Shown here piece after piece: positions 8,447 to 17,537 of a stretch of DNA of 64,000 bases; the stretch's first letter is position 1, and every line of letters begins with the position of its first letter. This DNA comes from Pandoraea fibrosis (GTDB lineage: Bacteria; Pseudomonadota; Gammaproteobacteria; Burkholderiales; Burkholderiaceae). The stretch is from assembly GCF_000807775.2 (NCBI RefSeq), contig NZ_CP047385.1, forward strand, positions 2,666,001-2,730,000. The letters run 5' to 3'. A program made the translations under genes and the position numbers. Below the pieces are notes generated by a model. That model worked only from the letters and a program-made list of their open reading frames with translations. It was not told the DNA's origin and did no database searches.

Positions 8447-9306
8447 CGACTTCGTCGTCTCTCAAACAACGTCTCGGTGGCGGCGTGTTGCTCGCGCCGG
8501 GCGTCTACGACGCGCTGTCCGCGCTCATCGCCGCACAGGCGGGCTTCGAGGCACTGTATTTGTCAGGGGCGTCGATTGCCTACACCCGACTGGGACGTTC
8601 GGACATCGGGTTGACGACCTACCCGGAGGTAGAAGACACGCTCGCACGGATTGCCGAGCGCGTAGAGATTCCTGTCATCGTCGATGCCGACACCGGCTTC
8701 GGCAACGCGCTGAACGTCAAACGCACCGTGCGAGGTTTCGAGCGTGCCGGGGCGGCAATGATCCAGTTGGAGGATCAGACCTTTCCGAAACGATGCGGTC
8801 ATCTCGACGGCAAGGGGGTGGTGCCGGTGCAGGAGATGGTCGGCAAGGTACGTGCAGCGCTCGATGCACGTCACGACGCCAACACCCTGATCCTGGCGCG
8901 CACAGATGCCGTGGCCGTCGAAGGCCTCGATGCGGCGCTCGATCGTGCCGAGCAGTATCTGGAGGCAGGGGCCGATGCATTATTCATCGAGGCGCTGCGC
9001 AGCCCCGAGCAGATGGCGGCGGCGTGCGAGCGATTCGCGCAGCGCGTGCCGTTGCTCGCGAATATGGTCGAAGGAGGCAAAACCCCGGTGCAAAGCGCAC
9101 AGACGCTCGCCGACATCGGCTTTCGTATCGTGATCTTTCCGGGTGGGACAGCCCGCGCCGTGGCCAATACCCTGCAGGGGTATTACGCCAATCTGCACGC
9201 GCAAGGCACCACGGCGGCATGGGGCGATCGCATGCTCGATTTCGATGGCTTGAATGCGGTGATCGGTACCCCGGCGCTGCTTGCCGAAGGCAAGCGATAC
9301 GAATAG
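8443..9306 (+). CDS. Isocitrate lyase / PEP mutase superfamily lyase
   Basis: A 287-residue (beta/alpha)8 lyase. It shows VDADTGFGN (about 80-88), the metal-binding Asp cluster, QLEDQ, and the active-site loop KRCGH (116-120) with the catalytic Cys used by true C-C lyases, followed by ARTDA. Methylisocitrate lyase, 2,3-dimethylmalate lyase and oxaloacetate decarboxylase relatives share this length. Having the KRCGH Cys makes a lyase more likely than a phosphonomutase. It is the last gene of the operon, translated from an ATGA overlap and followed by a terminator. Working after an aconitase-type hydratase, it would cleave a hydroxylated dicarboxylate to pyruvate or glyoxylate plus another acid, as in the dimethylmalate step of clostridial nicotinate fermentation (known analogy, inferred here). 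Confidence 0.88.
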   Translation: MTTSSSLKQRLGGGVLLAPGVYDALSALIAAQAGFEALYLSGASIAYTRLGRSDIGLTTYPEVEDTLARIAERVEIPVIVDADTGFGNALNVKRTVRGFERAGAAMIQLEDQTFPKRCGHLDGKGVVPVQEMVGKVRAALDARHDANTLILARTDAVAVEGLDAALDRAEQYLEAGADALFIEALRSPEQMAAACERFAQRVPLLANMVEGGKTPVQSAQTLADIGFRIVIFPGGTARAVANTLQGYYANLHAQGTTAAWGDRMLDFDGLNAVIGTPALLAEGKRYE

Positions 9307-9374
9307 ACGGGCAACGTAAGCGCGGGGGCGCCCGCGCAATGAATCGGCGCGTAACGTGGGTCGCGCCGGTGGCC

Positions 9375-9410
9375 GGGCCTGTCGCGATTGGTTTCGCGTC
9401 AGGCCCTTTT
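9375..9410 (+). terminator. Rho-independent terminator of the catabolic operon
   Basis: Stem GGGCCTG pairs with CAGGCCC, extended past a T-T mismatch by CGCGA/TCGCG, with a six-base loop, and is followed directly by TTTT. It lies 69 bases after the lyase stop and just before the convergent CoA-transferase stop. Confidence 0.75.
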
Positions 9411-9419
9411 CCATCGGCG

Positions 9420-10643
9420 TCAGACGATCTTGTCCCCGCGTAGTTGTGCGATCTTTGCGTCGTCGAAACCAAGCCGCTCGCGCAGAATGTCGTCGCTGTG
9501 CTGACCCAGCGTGGGCGGGGCGCTGCGCGCAACCGTCGGCGTTTCGCTCATCTTCATCGGGCTGGCGACCAAACGGGCGACGCCCCCGGACGCATGCGGC
9601 AATTCGACGGCCATCTCGCGCGCGACGACCTGCGGATGCGCAAACACTTCCGGCAACGTGTTGATTGGCCCGCACGGCACGCCGGCGGCTTCGAGCTTGT
9701 CGATCCAGGTGTCCTTGCCGAACTTGCGCACCATCTGCGCAAGGATCGGCACGAGCGTGTCGCGGTGACGCACGCGTGACGGGTTGGTCGCGAAGCGCAC
9801 GTCGTCGGCAAGCGCAGGTTCTTCACCCGCTTCAACGAATTTGCGGAATTGCCCGTCGTTGCCCACGGCCACGATGATCCAGCCGTCGTCGCCCGTCTGG
9901 AACGTCTGGTACGGCACGATGTTCGGATGTGCGTTGCCCCAGCGCACGGGGGCTTTGCCGCTTGCGAGATAGTTGGTGTTCATGTTGGCGAGCATGGCGA
10001 CCTGCGTGTCGAGTAGCGCCATGTCGATGTACTGACCTACGCCCGTGCGGTCGCGATGGGTGAGGGCGGCCATGATCGCGAGGCTCGCATACATGCCCGT
10101 CATCAGATCGGCAATCGCCACGCCTGCCTTTTGCGGACCGCCGCCCGGCAGACCGTCGCGCTCGCCGGTGATGCTCATGAAGCCGCCGATGCCTTGCACG
10201 ATGAAGTCGTAGCCGGCGCGCGAGGCATGCGGGCCGGTCTGGCCGAAGCCCGTGACCGAGCAGTAGACGAGATCCGGTTTGATGGCTTTGAGCGAGGCGT
10301 AGTCGAGGCCGTACTTGGCGAGTTGTCCGACTTTGTAATTCTCGACGACGACATCGCTTTGCGCCGCGAGCGCCCGCACGATCGCCTGACCCTCCGGACG
10401 CGAGATGTCGAGCGTGAGCGAGCGCTTGTTGCGGTTGGCCGCGAGATAGTACGCGGCCTCCTGCGTGTCGTTGCCCTCGGCGTCGCGCTGATACGGCGGG
10501 CCCCAGCTACGGGTGTCGTCGCCCACGCCCGGGCGCTCGACCTTGATGACATCGGCTCCCAGATCCGCCAGGTTCTGCGTGGCCCACGGCCCGGCCAGTA
10601 CTCGCGAAAGATCCAACACCCGGATATGGCTGAGCGCGCCCAT
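9420..10643 (-). CDS. CaiB/BaiF family (class III) CoA-transferase
   Basis: A 407-residue class III CoA-transferase. The N-terminus IRVLDLSRVLAGPWATQNLADLGADVIKVE is the family signature, and the catalytic Asp lies in ADLMTGMYAS (D179). Family members move CoA between carboxylic acids (formyl-CoA:oxalate, succinyl-CoA:hydroxymethylglutarate and others); the acceptor here is not readable. The ATG was chosen because AGGAGAG sits just upstream on the minus strand; a longer frame begins 15 codons earlier without such a site. It converges on the preceding operon and could activate a product acid of it, but it has its own promoter region next to alaS. Confidence 0.9.
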   Translation of the reverse strand: MGALSHIRVLDLSRVLAGPWATQNLADLGADVIKVERPGVGDDTRSWGPPYQRDAEGNDTQEAAYYLAANRNKRSLTLDISRPEGQAIVRALAAQSDVVVENYKVGQLAKYGLDYASLKAIKPDLVYCSVTGFGQTGPHASRAGYDFIVQGIGGFMSITGERDGLPGGGPQKAGVAIADLMTGMYASLAIMAALTHRDRTGVGQYIDMALLDTQVAMLANMNTNYLASGKAPVRWGNAHPNIVPYQTFQTGDDGWIIVAVGNDGQFRKFVEAGEEPALADDVRFATNPSRVRHRDTLVPILAQMVRKFGKDTWIDKLEAAGVPCGPINTLPEVFAHPQVVAREMAVELPHASGGVARLVASPMKMSETPTVARSAPPTLGQHSDDILRERLGFDDAKIAQLRGDKIV

Positions 10644-10885
10644 CGATTTCTCTCTCCTGTGCATTCGTCGTGATAGGTGATTGCGCATTGCGCGGAACGA
10701 TGTTTTGCAATGCGGAACTTGTGTCGAAGAGTTTATGTCCTGTCATTTGCCTCTGACCAGTGTCGTTTCGCACTGCGGTTGGTGGCACGACGCGGTGACG
10801 GGGGCGATTTCCCGTATAATCAAAAGTTTGCAAAACACCCACCAGGCTTGGCTTAGCTCGCCCGGTCCCCACGCTCACGCACCCT
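10644..10885. promoter_or_regulatory. Divergent intergenic region, CoA-transferase / alaS
   Basis: A 242-base region between divergently transcribed genes. On the plus strand TATAAT at 10815-10820 is a perfect -10 hexamer about 65 bases before the alaS ATG, but no good -35 hexamer is seen at 16-18 bases. No T-box or other riboswitch-like structure was recognised. Confidence 0.45.
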
Positions 10886-13510
10886 ATGAAAGTCGCAGAC
10901 ATTCGGGAAAAATTCCTCAACTTCTTCGAGTCGAAGGGGCACACCATCGTGCGCTCGTCGAGCCTCGTGCCGTCCAATGACCCCACGCTGCTGTTCACGA
11001 ACTCCGGCATGGTGCAGTTCAAGGACGTTTTCCTCGGTCTCGAGACGCGTCCGTACACGCGCGCGACCACGGCCCAGCGCAGCGTGCGCGCGGGCGGCAA
11101 GCACAACGATCTGGAGAACGTCGGCTACACGGCGCGTCACCACACGTTCTTCGAAATGCTGGGTAACTTCTCGTTCGGCGACTACTTCAAGCGCGAAGCG
11201 ATCCAATATGCGTGGGAACTGCTGACGGAAGTCTACAAACTGCCGAAGGACAAGCTCTGGGTCACCGTCTATCAGGAAGACGACGAGGCCTACGACATCT
11301 GGGCGAAGGAAGTTGGCGTGCCGACCGAGCGGATCATCCGCATCGGCGATAACAAGGGAGCACGCTACGCCTCGGATAACTTCTGGCAGATGGCCGACAC
11401 CGGCCCGTGCGGCCCGTGCTCGGAGATTTTCTACGACCATGGCGCCGATGTCTGGGGTGGCCCCCCGGGATCGCCGGAAGAAGACGGCGACCGCTATATC
11501 GAGATCTGGAATCTCGTGTTCATGCAGTTCAACCGCGACGAGCAGGGCAACATGACACCGCTGCCCAAGCCGTGCGTCGATACCGGCATGGGACTGGAGC
11601 GTATCGCGGCGGTGCTGCAGCATGTGCACAGCAACTACGAAATCGATCTGTTCCAGCACCTGATCAAGGCTGCTGGCCGTGAAACCGGTGTGACCGATCT
11701 CACGGCGAACTCGCTCAAGGTGATTGCCGATCACATTCGCGCGTGCTCGTTCCTGATCGTCGACGGTGTGATCCCGGGCAATGAAGGCCGTGGCTACGTG
11801 CTGCGCCGTATCATCCGCCGTGCCATCCGTCACGGTTACAAGCTCGGTTGCAAGACTCCGTTCTTCTACAAGCTGGTGCCGGATCTGGTCGCCGAAATGG
11901 GCGTCGCCTATCCGGAACTCGCACAGGCGCAGCAACGCGTGACCGATGTGCTCAAGCAGGAAGAAGAGCGTTTCGGTGAAACCATCGAGAACGGCATGGA
12001 GATTCTCGAAGGCGCACTGGCCGATCTGGCCAAGCGCGGCGTGACGACACTCGACGGCGAACTCGCCTTCAAGCTGCACGACACGTATGGCTTCCCGCTC
12101 GATCTGACGGCCGACGTTTGCCGCGAGCGCAGCATCACGGTCGACGAAGCGGCGTTCGATGCCGCCATGGCGCGTCAGCGCGAACAAGCCCGCGCTGCGG
12201 GCAAGTTCAAGATGGCAACGGCACTCGAATACACCGGCGACAAGACCCGCTTCCAGGGCTACGACAAGCTCGTGCTCGAAGGTGCGAAGGTCACGGCGCT
12301 CTACCTCGACGGCACCAGCGTGGGCAAGCTCAGCGCCGGTCAGCAAGGCATCGTCGTGCTCGACACCACGCCGTTCTACGCAGAGTCGGGCGGTCAGGTG
12401 GGCGATCAGGGGCTGATCGTTGCTGGCGGCGCACGTTTCGGTGTGTCCGACACGCAGAAGATTCAGGCCGACGTGTTCGGCCACTACGGCACGCTGGAGT
12501 CGGGCGAGCTGAAGGTGGGCGAGGCGGTCACGGCGCAGGTCGATGCCGTGCGTCGCGCACGCACCGTTCGCAACCACTCCGCCACGCACTTGATGCACAA
12601 GGCGCTGCGCGAAGTGCTGGGCGCTCACGTGCAACAGAAGGGCTCGCTGGTCGACGCCGACAAGACGCGCTTCGACTTCGCACACAACGCGGCGATGACC
12701 GCCGATGAAATCCGTCGTGTGGAAGACATCGTCAACGCGGAAGTGCTGGCGAATGCACCGACGCAAGCGGCGCTGATGTCGTTCGACGATGCCGTCAAGG
12801 GGGGCGCGATGGCCCTGTTCGGCGAAAAGTACGGCGACGAAGTGCGCGTACTCGATATCGGCTCGTCGCGCGAACTGTGCGGTGGTACGCACGTGACGCG
12901 CACCGGCGATATCGGTCTGTTCAAGATCGTGATGGAAGGCGGCGTCGCTGCCGGTATCCGCCGCGTGGAAGCCATCACCGGCGACAACTCGGTGCGTTTC
13001 GTGCAGAAGCTCGACGATCAGGTCAACGAGGCTGCCGCTGCGCTCAAGACTCAGCCGGCCGAGCTGACGCCGCGTATCGCGCAGGTGCAGGAGCAGGTCA
13101 AGTCGCTCGAGAAGGAACTGGCGGCGCTCAAGTCGAAACTCGCGTCGAATCAAGGTGACGAACTGGTCGAGAAGGCTGTCGATGTGAACGGTCTGAAGGT
13201 GTTGGCCGCACAGCTCGAAGGCGCCGACGTCAAGACCCTGCGCGAAACGATGGACAAGCTCAAGGACAAGCTCAAGAGCGCAGCGATCGTGCTCGCCGCA
13301 GTCGACGGCGGCAAGGTCAGCCTGATCGCTGGGGTGACGGCCGACGCGACCGGCAAGGTCAAGGCCGGCGAATTGGTCAACTTCGTCGCGCAGCAGGTCG
13401 GCGGCAAGGGGGGCGGTCGTCCGGACATGGCGCAGGCGGGCGGTACCGATCCGTCGCAACTGCCGCAGGCGCTGGCCGGCGTGCAGGGTTGGGTTGCCGG
13501 CAAGTTCTGA
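10886..13510 (+). CDS. alaS: Alanyl-tRNA synthetase
   Basis: An 874-residue class II synthetase that charges tRNA-Ala; E. coli AlaS has 876 residues. The catalytic domain begins [18 protein letters not shown] and contains the motif 2 region ([18 protein letters not shown]). The editing domain shows the zinc-binding HSATH and CGGTH motifs (the latter near residue 665), and the C-terminal C-Ala domain ends with [15 protein letters not shown]. All domains are intact. It stands alone, with its own promoter region and a strong terminator. Confidence 0.97.
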   Translation: MKVADIREKFLNFFESKGHTIVRSSSLVPSNDPTLLFTNSGMVQFKDVFLGLETRPYTRATTAQRSVRAGGKHNDLENVGYTARHHTFFEMLGNFSFGDYFKREAIQYAWELLTEVYKLPKDKLWVTVYQEDDEAYDIWAKEVGVPTERIIRIGDNKGARYASDNFWQMADTGPCGPCSEIFYDHGADVWGGPPGSPEEDGDRYIEIWNLVFMQFNRDEQGNMTPLPKPCVDTGMGLERIAAVLQHVHSNYEIDLFQHLIKAAGRETGVTDLTANSLKVIADHIRACSFLIVDGVIPGNEGRGYVLRRIIRRAIRHGYKLGCKTPFFYKLVPDLVAEMGVAYPELAQAQQRVTDVLKQEEERFGETIENGMEILEGALADLAKRGVTTLDGELAFKLHDTYGFPLDLTADVCRERSITVDEAAFDAAMARQREQARAAGKFKMATALEYTGDKTRFQGYDKLVLEGAKVTALYLDGTSVGKLSAGQQGIVVLDTTPFYAESGGQVGDQGLIVAGGARFGVSDTQKIQADVFGHYGTLESGELKVGEAVTAQVDAVRRARTVRNHSATHLMHKALREVLGAHVQQKGSLVDADKTRFDFAHNAAMTADEIRRVEDIVNAEVLANAPTQAALMSFDDAVKGGAMALFGEKYGDEVRVLDIGSSRELCGGTHVTRTGDIGLFKIVMEGGVAAGIRRVEAITGDNSVRFVQKLDDQVNEAAAALKTQPAELTPRIAQVQEQVKSLEKELAALKSKLASNQGDELVEKAVDVNGLKVLAAQLEGADVKTLRETMDKLKDKLKSAAIVLAAVDGGKVSLIAGVTADATGKVKAGELVNFVAQQVGGKGGGRPDMAQAGGTDPSQLPQALAGVQGWVAGKF

Positions 13511-13598
13511 CGAACCCGGTAAGGGCGGCGGCTTAGGCTGCCGCCCGGGTCCGACGCGCTATCTACGGCAATTTGCCCGGATCGCCCGGATGGCTCAA

Positions 13599-13628
13599 GC
13601 AAAACGCGCACTTCGGTGCGCGTTTTGC
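13599..13628 (+). terminator. Terminator hairpin downstream of alaS
   Basis: A perfect 13-bp stem (GCAAAACGCGCAC and its complement) closed by a TTCG tetraloop. The T-tract is part of the stem, so it may act in both directions. Confidence 0.7.
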
Positions 13629-13879
13629 ATTGGCGAGCCGGAGGATATCTTGAGCACCGGTGGCCTGACGACAGGGCAGTACAGTTTCAGTATTCGAAAG
13701 GATACCGAAGCGAAGGCCGTCAGTATTTCTCGGACGTGAAGCTATGGACTGGCCCGAGCGCCCGATATTGCGCATTGCCCTTCACAGCGCAGGGGCACCC
13801 CCGCTTCCCGTAATGGTTTGCATGTAAAGTATTCGAAAAGTTGCGCGCACCGGTGCACATCTCCCACAACGCTATCGCC
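13629..13879. other. Intergenic region upstream of the MFS gene, nothing recognised
   Basis: Together with the alaS trailer this makes about 370 bases without a gene. Short open frames here have no ribosome-binding site or recognisable protein. The part just before the MFS gene is more AT-rich and probably holds its promoter, but I cannot point to clear hexamers. Confidence 0.4.
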
Positions 13880-15124
13880 ATGCCAGCCATACTCGCCGAT
13901 TCCGACAGAACCGACTCGTTGCGTCAGCCCTCGCCCGAACGCGCTGCATGGCGCATTGCGCTGTCCTGCATGCTGGCTCTGGCCATTGCCATGGGCATTG
14001 GCCGCTTCGCCTTCACGCCCATGCTGCCGCTGATGCTGCACGAGCGGCTCACCGACATTCAACATGGCAGTTGGCTTGCTTCGCTCAATTACGCGGGGTA
14101 CTTCATCGGGGCGCTGTCCTGCATGTGGCTGCGTCTCACGCCGACGCTCATCATCCGTTTCGCCCTTGCCTCGACCGTCGTGCTGACGCTGGCGATGGGG
14201 CTGCTCGAGTCGTTTGCCGTGTGGGCCGTTGTACGCACGCTGGCCGGGGTGATGAGTTCCTGGGCGATGGTGTTCTCGGCCGGATGGGGGTTTCGCAGAC
14301 TCGCCGAGCTTCGCATGCCGAGTCTGGGCGGCGTGATCTTCGCGGGACCCGGTGCAGGCATCGTGGTGACGGGCTTGCTTGCGAACCTGAACAACACGCT
14401 GGCGTGGCCCGCACGCGGCGGCTGGTTGCTGTGTGGTGTGCTGGCGCTGGCGTTGCTGGTGGTCATCTGGCGCACATTCGTTGCCGACGCTCCGGCGGAA
14501 GTCGCCCGGTCCACGAAGCCCGCGGACACGGCCAGCGCCTCGGCGCATGCCGTCAATCACGGCAGTGGCGAAAGCGTCATTCCGGTCACGGTGCTCTATG
14601 GCTTTGCCGGGTTCGGTTACATCATCACGGCGACCTTCCTGCCGGTGATCGCGCGTCAGGCATTGCCTGGCTCACCGTGGCCCGACCTCTTTTTCCCATT
14701 GCTCGGCTTGATGGTGATACCGGGGGCGATCATCGGCGCGCGTGCGCCGCTTGCCTGGGACAATCGACTGCTGCTTGCTGCCTGCTACGTCATGCAAGGC
14801 GCGGGGGTGGGGATCGGTATCGTGCTGCCGAACGTGGTGGGCTTCGCGTTGGGCAGTGTGCTCGTCGGACTGCCATTCACGGCGATCACCGTGTATGCCG
14901 TGCGCGAGTGCCGACGCCTGCGTGGGGACAATGCCAATGGCCTGATCGGACTGGTGACGGCATCCTACGGGATCGGTCAGATCGTCGGGCCACTGGTGGC
15001 CGCGCCGCTGGTCGAAGCGACCGGCAGCTTTACGGCGGCGCTGCTCTGCGCGAGTGGCGTGCTCGTGTTGGGTGCCATCGGCTTCGTGTGGGATTGGCGA
15101 CGTTCGCTCGAGCGCGCGCCCTGA
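13880..15124 (+). CDS. MFS transporter, YbfB/YjiJ family
   Basis: A 414-residue inner-membrane protein with about twelve hydrophobic segments. The opening ALSCMLALAIAMGIGRFAFTPMLPLML and SWLASLNYAGYFIGAL are hallmark sequences of the YbfB/YjiJ branch of the major facilitator superfamily. Substrates of this branch are largely unknown. The ATG was preferred to a TTG 13 codons upstream because it gives a normal-length N-terminus; neither has a strong Shine-Dalgarno site. The class II aldolase, tautomerase and threonine aldolase genes that follow in the same direction may share its transcript. Confidence 0.85.
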   Translation: MPAILADSDRTDSLRQPSPERAAWRIALSCMLALAIAMGIGRFAFTPMLPLMLHERLTDIQHGSWLASLNYAGYFIGALSCMWLRLTPTLIIRFALASTVVLTLAMGLLESFAVWAVVRTLAGVMSSWAMVFSAGWGFRRLAELRMPSLGGVIFAGPGAGIVVTGLLANLNNTLAWPARGGWLLCGVLALALLVVIWRTFVADAPAEVARSTKPADTASASAHAVNHGSGESVIPVTVLYGFAGFGYIITATFLPVIARQALPGSPWPDLFFPLLGLMVIPGAIIGARAPLAWDNRLLLAACYVMQGAGVGIGIVLPNVVGFALGSVLVGLPFTAITVYAVRECRRLRGDNANGLIGLVTASYGIGQIVGPLVAAPLVEATGSFTAALLCASGVLVLGAIGFVWDWRRSLERAP

Positions 15125-15217
15125 GATTTGCCATCGGTGTTGCTGCCGGCGCGCTTGTTGCCCTCATCACGCGAGACGTTTGCCGAACACCGACACCTCC
15201 ATCCTCTGGAACCCTCT

Positions 15218-15988
15218 ATGTCTTTTACCCTGCAGGCGGGCAGAAAGGCCGCCACCGCCGTGAGCGAAGCCGAGCGTCAGATGCGCGTCGATCTTGCCGC
15301 CTGTTACCGGCTCGTTGCGCTGCACGGCTGGGACGATCTGATCTACACCCACATCTCTGCCATGGTGCCCGATGAGCCGGGGCACTTTCTGATCAACCCG
15401 TTCGGTTTGGCCTTTGACGAAGTGACGGCATCGAATCTCGTCAAGATCACGATGGCCGGTGAGATCGTGGGCGAGAGCGAGCACCCAGTGAACGTGACCG
15501 GGTTTGCCTTGCACGGAGCCGTGCACGCTGCGCGCGCAGACGCGGTGTGTGTCATGCACCTGCACAATACTGCGGGCATTGCGGTGTCGATTCAGCCGCA
15601 TGGGCTACTGCCGATCTCGCAGCACGCGCTGCGATTTCACGAGCGTATCGGCTATCACGACTATGAGGGGCTGGCCTTTTCACCTTCGGAAGGCGAACGG
15701 CTTGTGGCGTCGCTCGGCGCGCATCCGGCCATGTTGCTGCGCAACCACGGCACGCTGACGACCGGCCGCACGGTCGCCGAAGCCTTTGTGCTGATGGCCA
15801 CCCTGATCAAGGCATGTGAGATCCAGTTGCAGGCGTTGGCGGGCGGTGTCGCCCCGCATTTGCCCAGCGTGGCGGTGCAGGACAAGACCGCCATCCAACT
15901 CGAGGATGGCGGCGCCATCGAAGGCGTGCTGGAGTGGCCTGCGCTGCTGCGCAAACTGGATAGAATAGACGCCTCGTTTCGCGATTGA
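15218..15988 (+). CDS. Class II aldolase/adducin family protein
   Basis: A 256-residue protein of the fuculose-phosphate aldolase/adducin fold. HLHN (about residues 110-113) and RNHG (about 174-177) supply the three zinc-binding His residues, and DDLIYTHISA is the family's N-terminal substrate loop. Many members act on non-phosphorylated oxo-acids or sugar acids, and several sit beside transporters, as here. The specific substrate is not evident. It follows the MFS gene by 93 bases and precedes a 4-oxalocrotonate tautomerase-like gene by 98 bases. Confidence 0.85.
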   Translation: MSFTLQAGRKAATAVSEAERQMRVDLAACYRLVALHGWDDLIYTHISAMVPDEPGHFLINPFGLAFDEVTASNLVKITMAGEIVGESEHPVNVTGFALHGAVHAARADAVCVMHLHNTAGIAVSIQPHGLLPISQHALRFHERIGYHDYEGLAFSPSEGERLVASLGAHPAMLLRNHGTLTTGRTVAEAFVLMATLIKACEIQLQALAGGVAPHLPSVAVQDKTAIQLEDGGAIEGVLEWPALLRKLDRIDASFRD

Positions 15989-16086
15989 GCGCCATTGAGG
16001 TGCGAGGTCGCGAACGTGCGGCAAGCCCGCAGGAAGGACGCGGCGGCGCTGCCGATTCTGAAAACAACACAGGGAGAGAGACTGCA

Positions 16087-16281
16087 ATGCCAACGTTTCA
16101 CGTCGAGATGTTCGAGGGGCGCACGGTCGAGCAAAAGCGCGCATTCGTCAAAGCCGTTACGGAAGCGGCGGTGAACACGATCGGCTGCAAGCCGGAGTCC
16201 GTGGACATCATCATTACCGACGTCAAGCCCGAGAACTGGGCTACCGCAGGCAAGCTCTGGTCGGATCCGCGGCCAGAGTAA
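16087..16281 (+). CDS. 4-oxalocrotonate tautomerase family enzyme
   Basis: A 64-residue small tautomerase. After removal of Met the N-terminal residue is Pro, the catalytic base of the superfamily (MPTFHVEMFEGR). The segment ITDVKPENWATAGKLWSD matches the C-terminal half of 4-OT proteins. Such proteins form hexamers or dimers and interconvert enol and keto forms of 2-oxo-acids. GGGAGAGAG lies eight bases upstream and fixes this start; a longer in-frame extension would bury the catalytic Pro and is rejected. Confidence 0.9.
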   Translation: MPTFHVEMFEGRTVEQKRAFVKAVTEAAVNTIGCKPESVDIIITDVKPENWATAGKLWSDPRPE

Positions 16282-16372
16282 AACCGAGTGAGCCGATGGC
16301 CGCTGCTTGGGGCTGTCGGCAGGTCTGAGGCGGGGCGTCTCGCGGCGTCCTCGCCGTATCGATGAGGTTGTC

Positions 16373-17506
16373 ATGTCGCAAGTTCCGTCCCCGTCCCTGT
16401 CCCCATCCGCATCGAAGCTCCATGCCGCCGCCCAGGCGGCCAACGGCAGCGAAACGCCGCAAACGCCACAACACTTTGCGTCGGACAACTACGCCGGGAT
16501 TTGTCCCGAGGCGCTGCATTACCTGATCGAGGCCAATGCCAGCGGTCATGAGGTTGCCTACGGTGACGATACCTGGACGCAGCGCGTGTGCGACGGTATT
16601 CGCCAACTGTTCGACACGGACTGCGAGGTGTTCTTCGTGTTCAACGGCACGGCCGCCAACTCGCTGGCGCTAGCCTCGTTGTCGCAGTCGTATCACTCCG
16701 TGATCTGCCACGAACTGGCGCACGTCGAAACCGATGAGTGCGGGGGCCCCGAATTCTTCTCCAACGGCGCGAAACTGTTGACCGCGCGTGGCCGCGAGAA
16801 CAACGGCAAGCTCACGCCGGATGCCGTCGAGTCGGTCATCAACCGACGCTCGGACATCCACTTCCCGAAACCCAAGGTCGTCACGCTCACGCAGGCGACG
16901 GAAGTCGGTACCGTCTACACGGTCGATGAAATCAAGGCGATCTCGGCGGTGGCCAGGCGGCGCAATCTGCGCGTGCACATGGACGGCGCTCGATTCGCCA
17001 ATGCGGTGGCGACGTTGGGGTGCCATCCGGGCGACGTGACCTGGCGGGCAGGTGTGGATGTGCTTTGCTTCGGCGGCACGAAGAATGGCCTGCCGGTCGG
17101 CGAGGCCGTGGTGTTCTTCAATCGCGCGCTGGCGGAGGATTTTGCGTATCGAGTGAAGCAGGCAGGGCAGTTGGCGTCGAAGATGCGCTTCATTTCCGCG
17201 CCGTGGCTTGGCATGCTGGAGCACGACACGTGGTTGCGCAATGCACGCCACGCCAATGCCATGGCGCAATTGCTCGCCCAGCGCATTCGCGACGTGTCGG
17301 GCGTGTCGCTCATGTTCGAGACGCAAGCCAATGCCGTGTTCGCCGAATTACCGCTGCATGTGATCGAAGCGTTGCGTGCCCGGGGCTGGCGCTTTTACAC
17401 GTTCATCGGGGCGGGCGGTTGCCGTTTCATGTGCGCGTGGGATACCCGTGTGGAAACGGTCGAGCGTCTCGCGGCGGATATCCGGGAATTGAGCGCGAAG
17501 GGCTGA
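16373..17506 (+). CDS. ltaE: Low-specificity L-threonine aldolase
   Basis: A 377-residue fold-type I PLP enzyme that splits threonine (and allo-threonine) into glycine and acetaldehyde. Recognisable are FASDNYAGICPEALHYL at the N-terminus, the His stacking on PLP in ICHELAHVETDECGGPE, HMDGARFANA with the PLP Asp, and the Schiff-base Lys in CFGGTKNG (K237). The ATG was chosen over an upstream TTG because TGAGG stands just before it. A Ser/Pro-rich leader of about 30 residues precedes the conserved part. It converges with the ClC gene with only 31 bases between stops. Confidence 0.92.
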   Translation: MSQVPSPSLSPSASKLHAAAQAANGSETPQTPQHFASDNYAGICPEALHYLIEANASGHEVAYGDDTWTQRVCDGIRQLFDTDCEVFFVFNGTAANSLALASLSQSYHSVICHELAHVETDECGGPEFFSNGAKLLTARGRENNGKLTPDAVESVINRRSDIHFPKPKVVTLTQATEVGTVYTVDEIKAISAVARRRNLRVHMDGARFANAVATLGCHPGDVTWRAGVDVLCFGGTKNGLPVGEAVVFFNRALAEDFAYRVKQAGQLASKMRFISAPWLGMLEHDTWLRNARHANAMAQLLAQRIRDVSGVSLMFETQANAVFAELPLHVIEALRARGWRFYTFIGAGGCRFMCAWDTRVETVERLAADIRELSAKG

Positions 17507-17537
17507 GCGGGGCTTCCGTCGGGCTCGACAGAGGGAT

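Noticed and set aside
2..9306. Creatinine/N-methylhydantoin degradation as the identity of the first operon
   Set aside because: HyuBA fits, but the isochorismatase-fold protein lacks the amidase Cys and the aconitase-like and lyase genes have no place in that route.
10853..13459. Long minus-strand frame of 868 codons over alaS
   Set aside because: It is antisense to an intact alaS; the high-GC third codon positions open this frame and its product has no recognisable protein sequence.
16307..16372. TTG start giving a longer threonine aldolase
   Set aside because: The downstream ATG has a TGAGG site and the extra residues are not conserved-looking.
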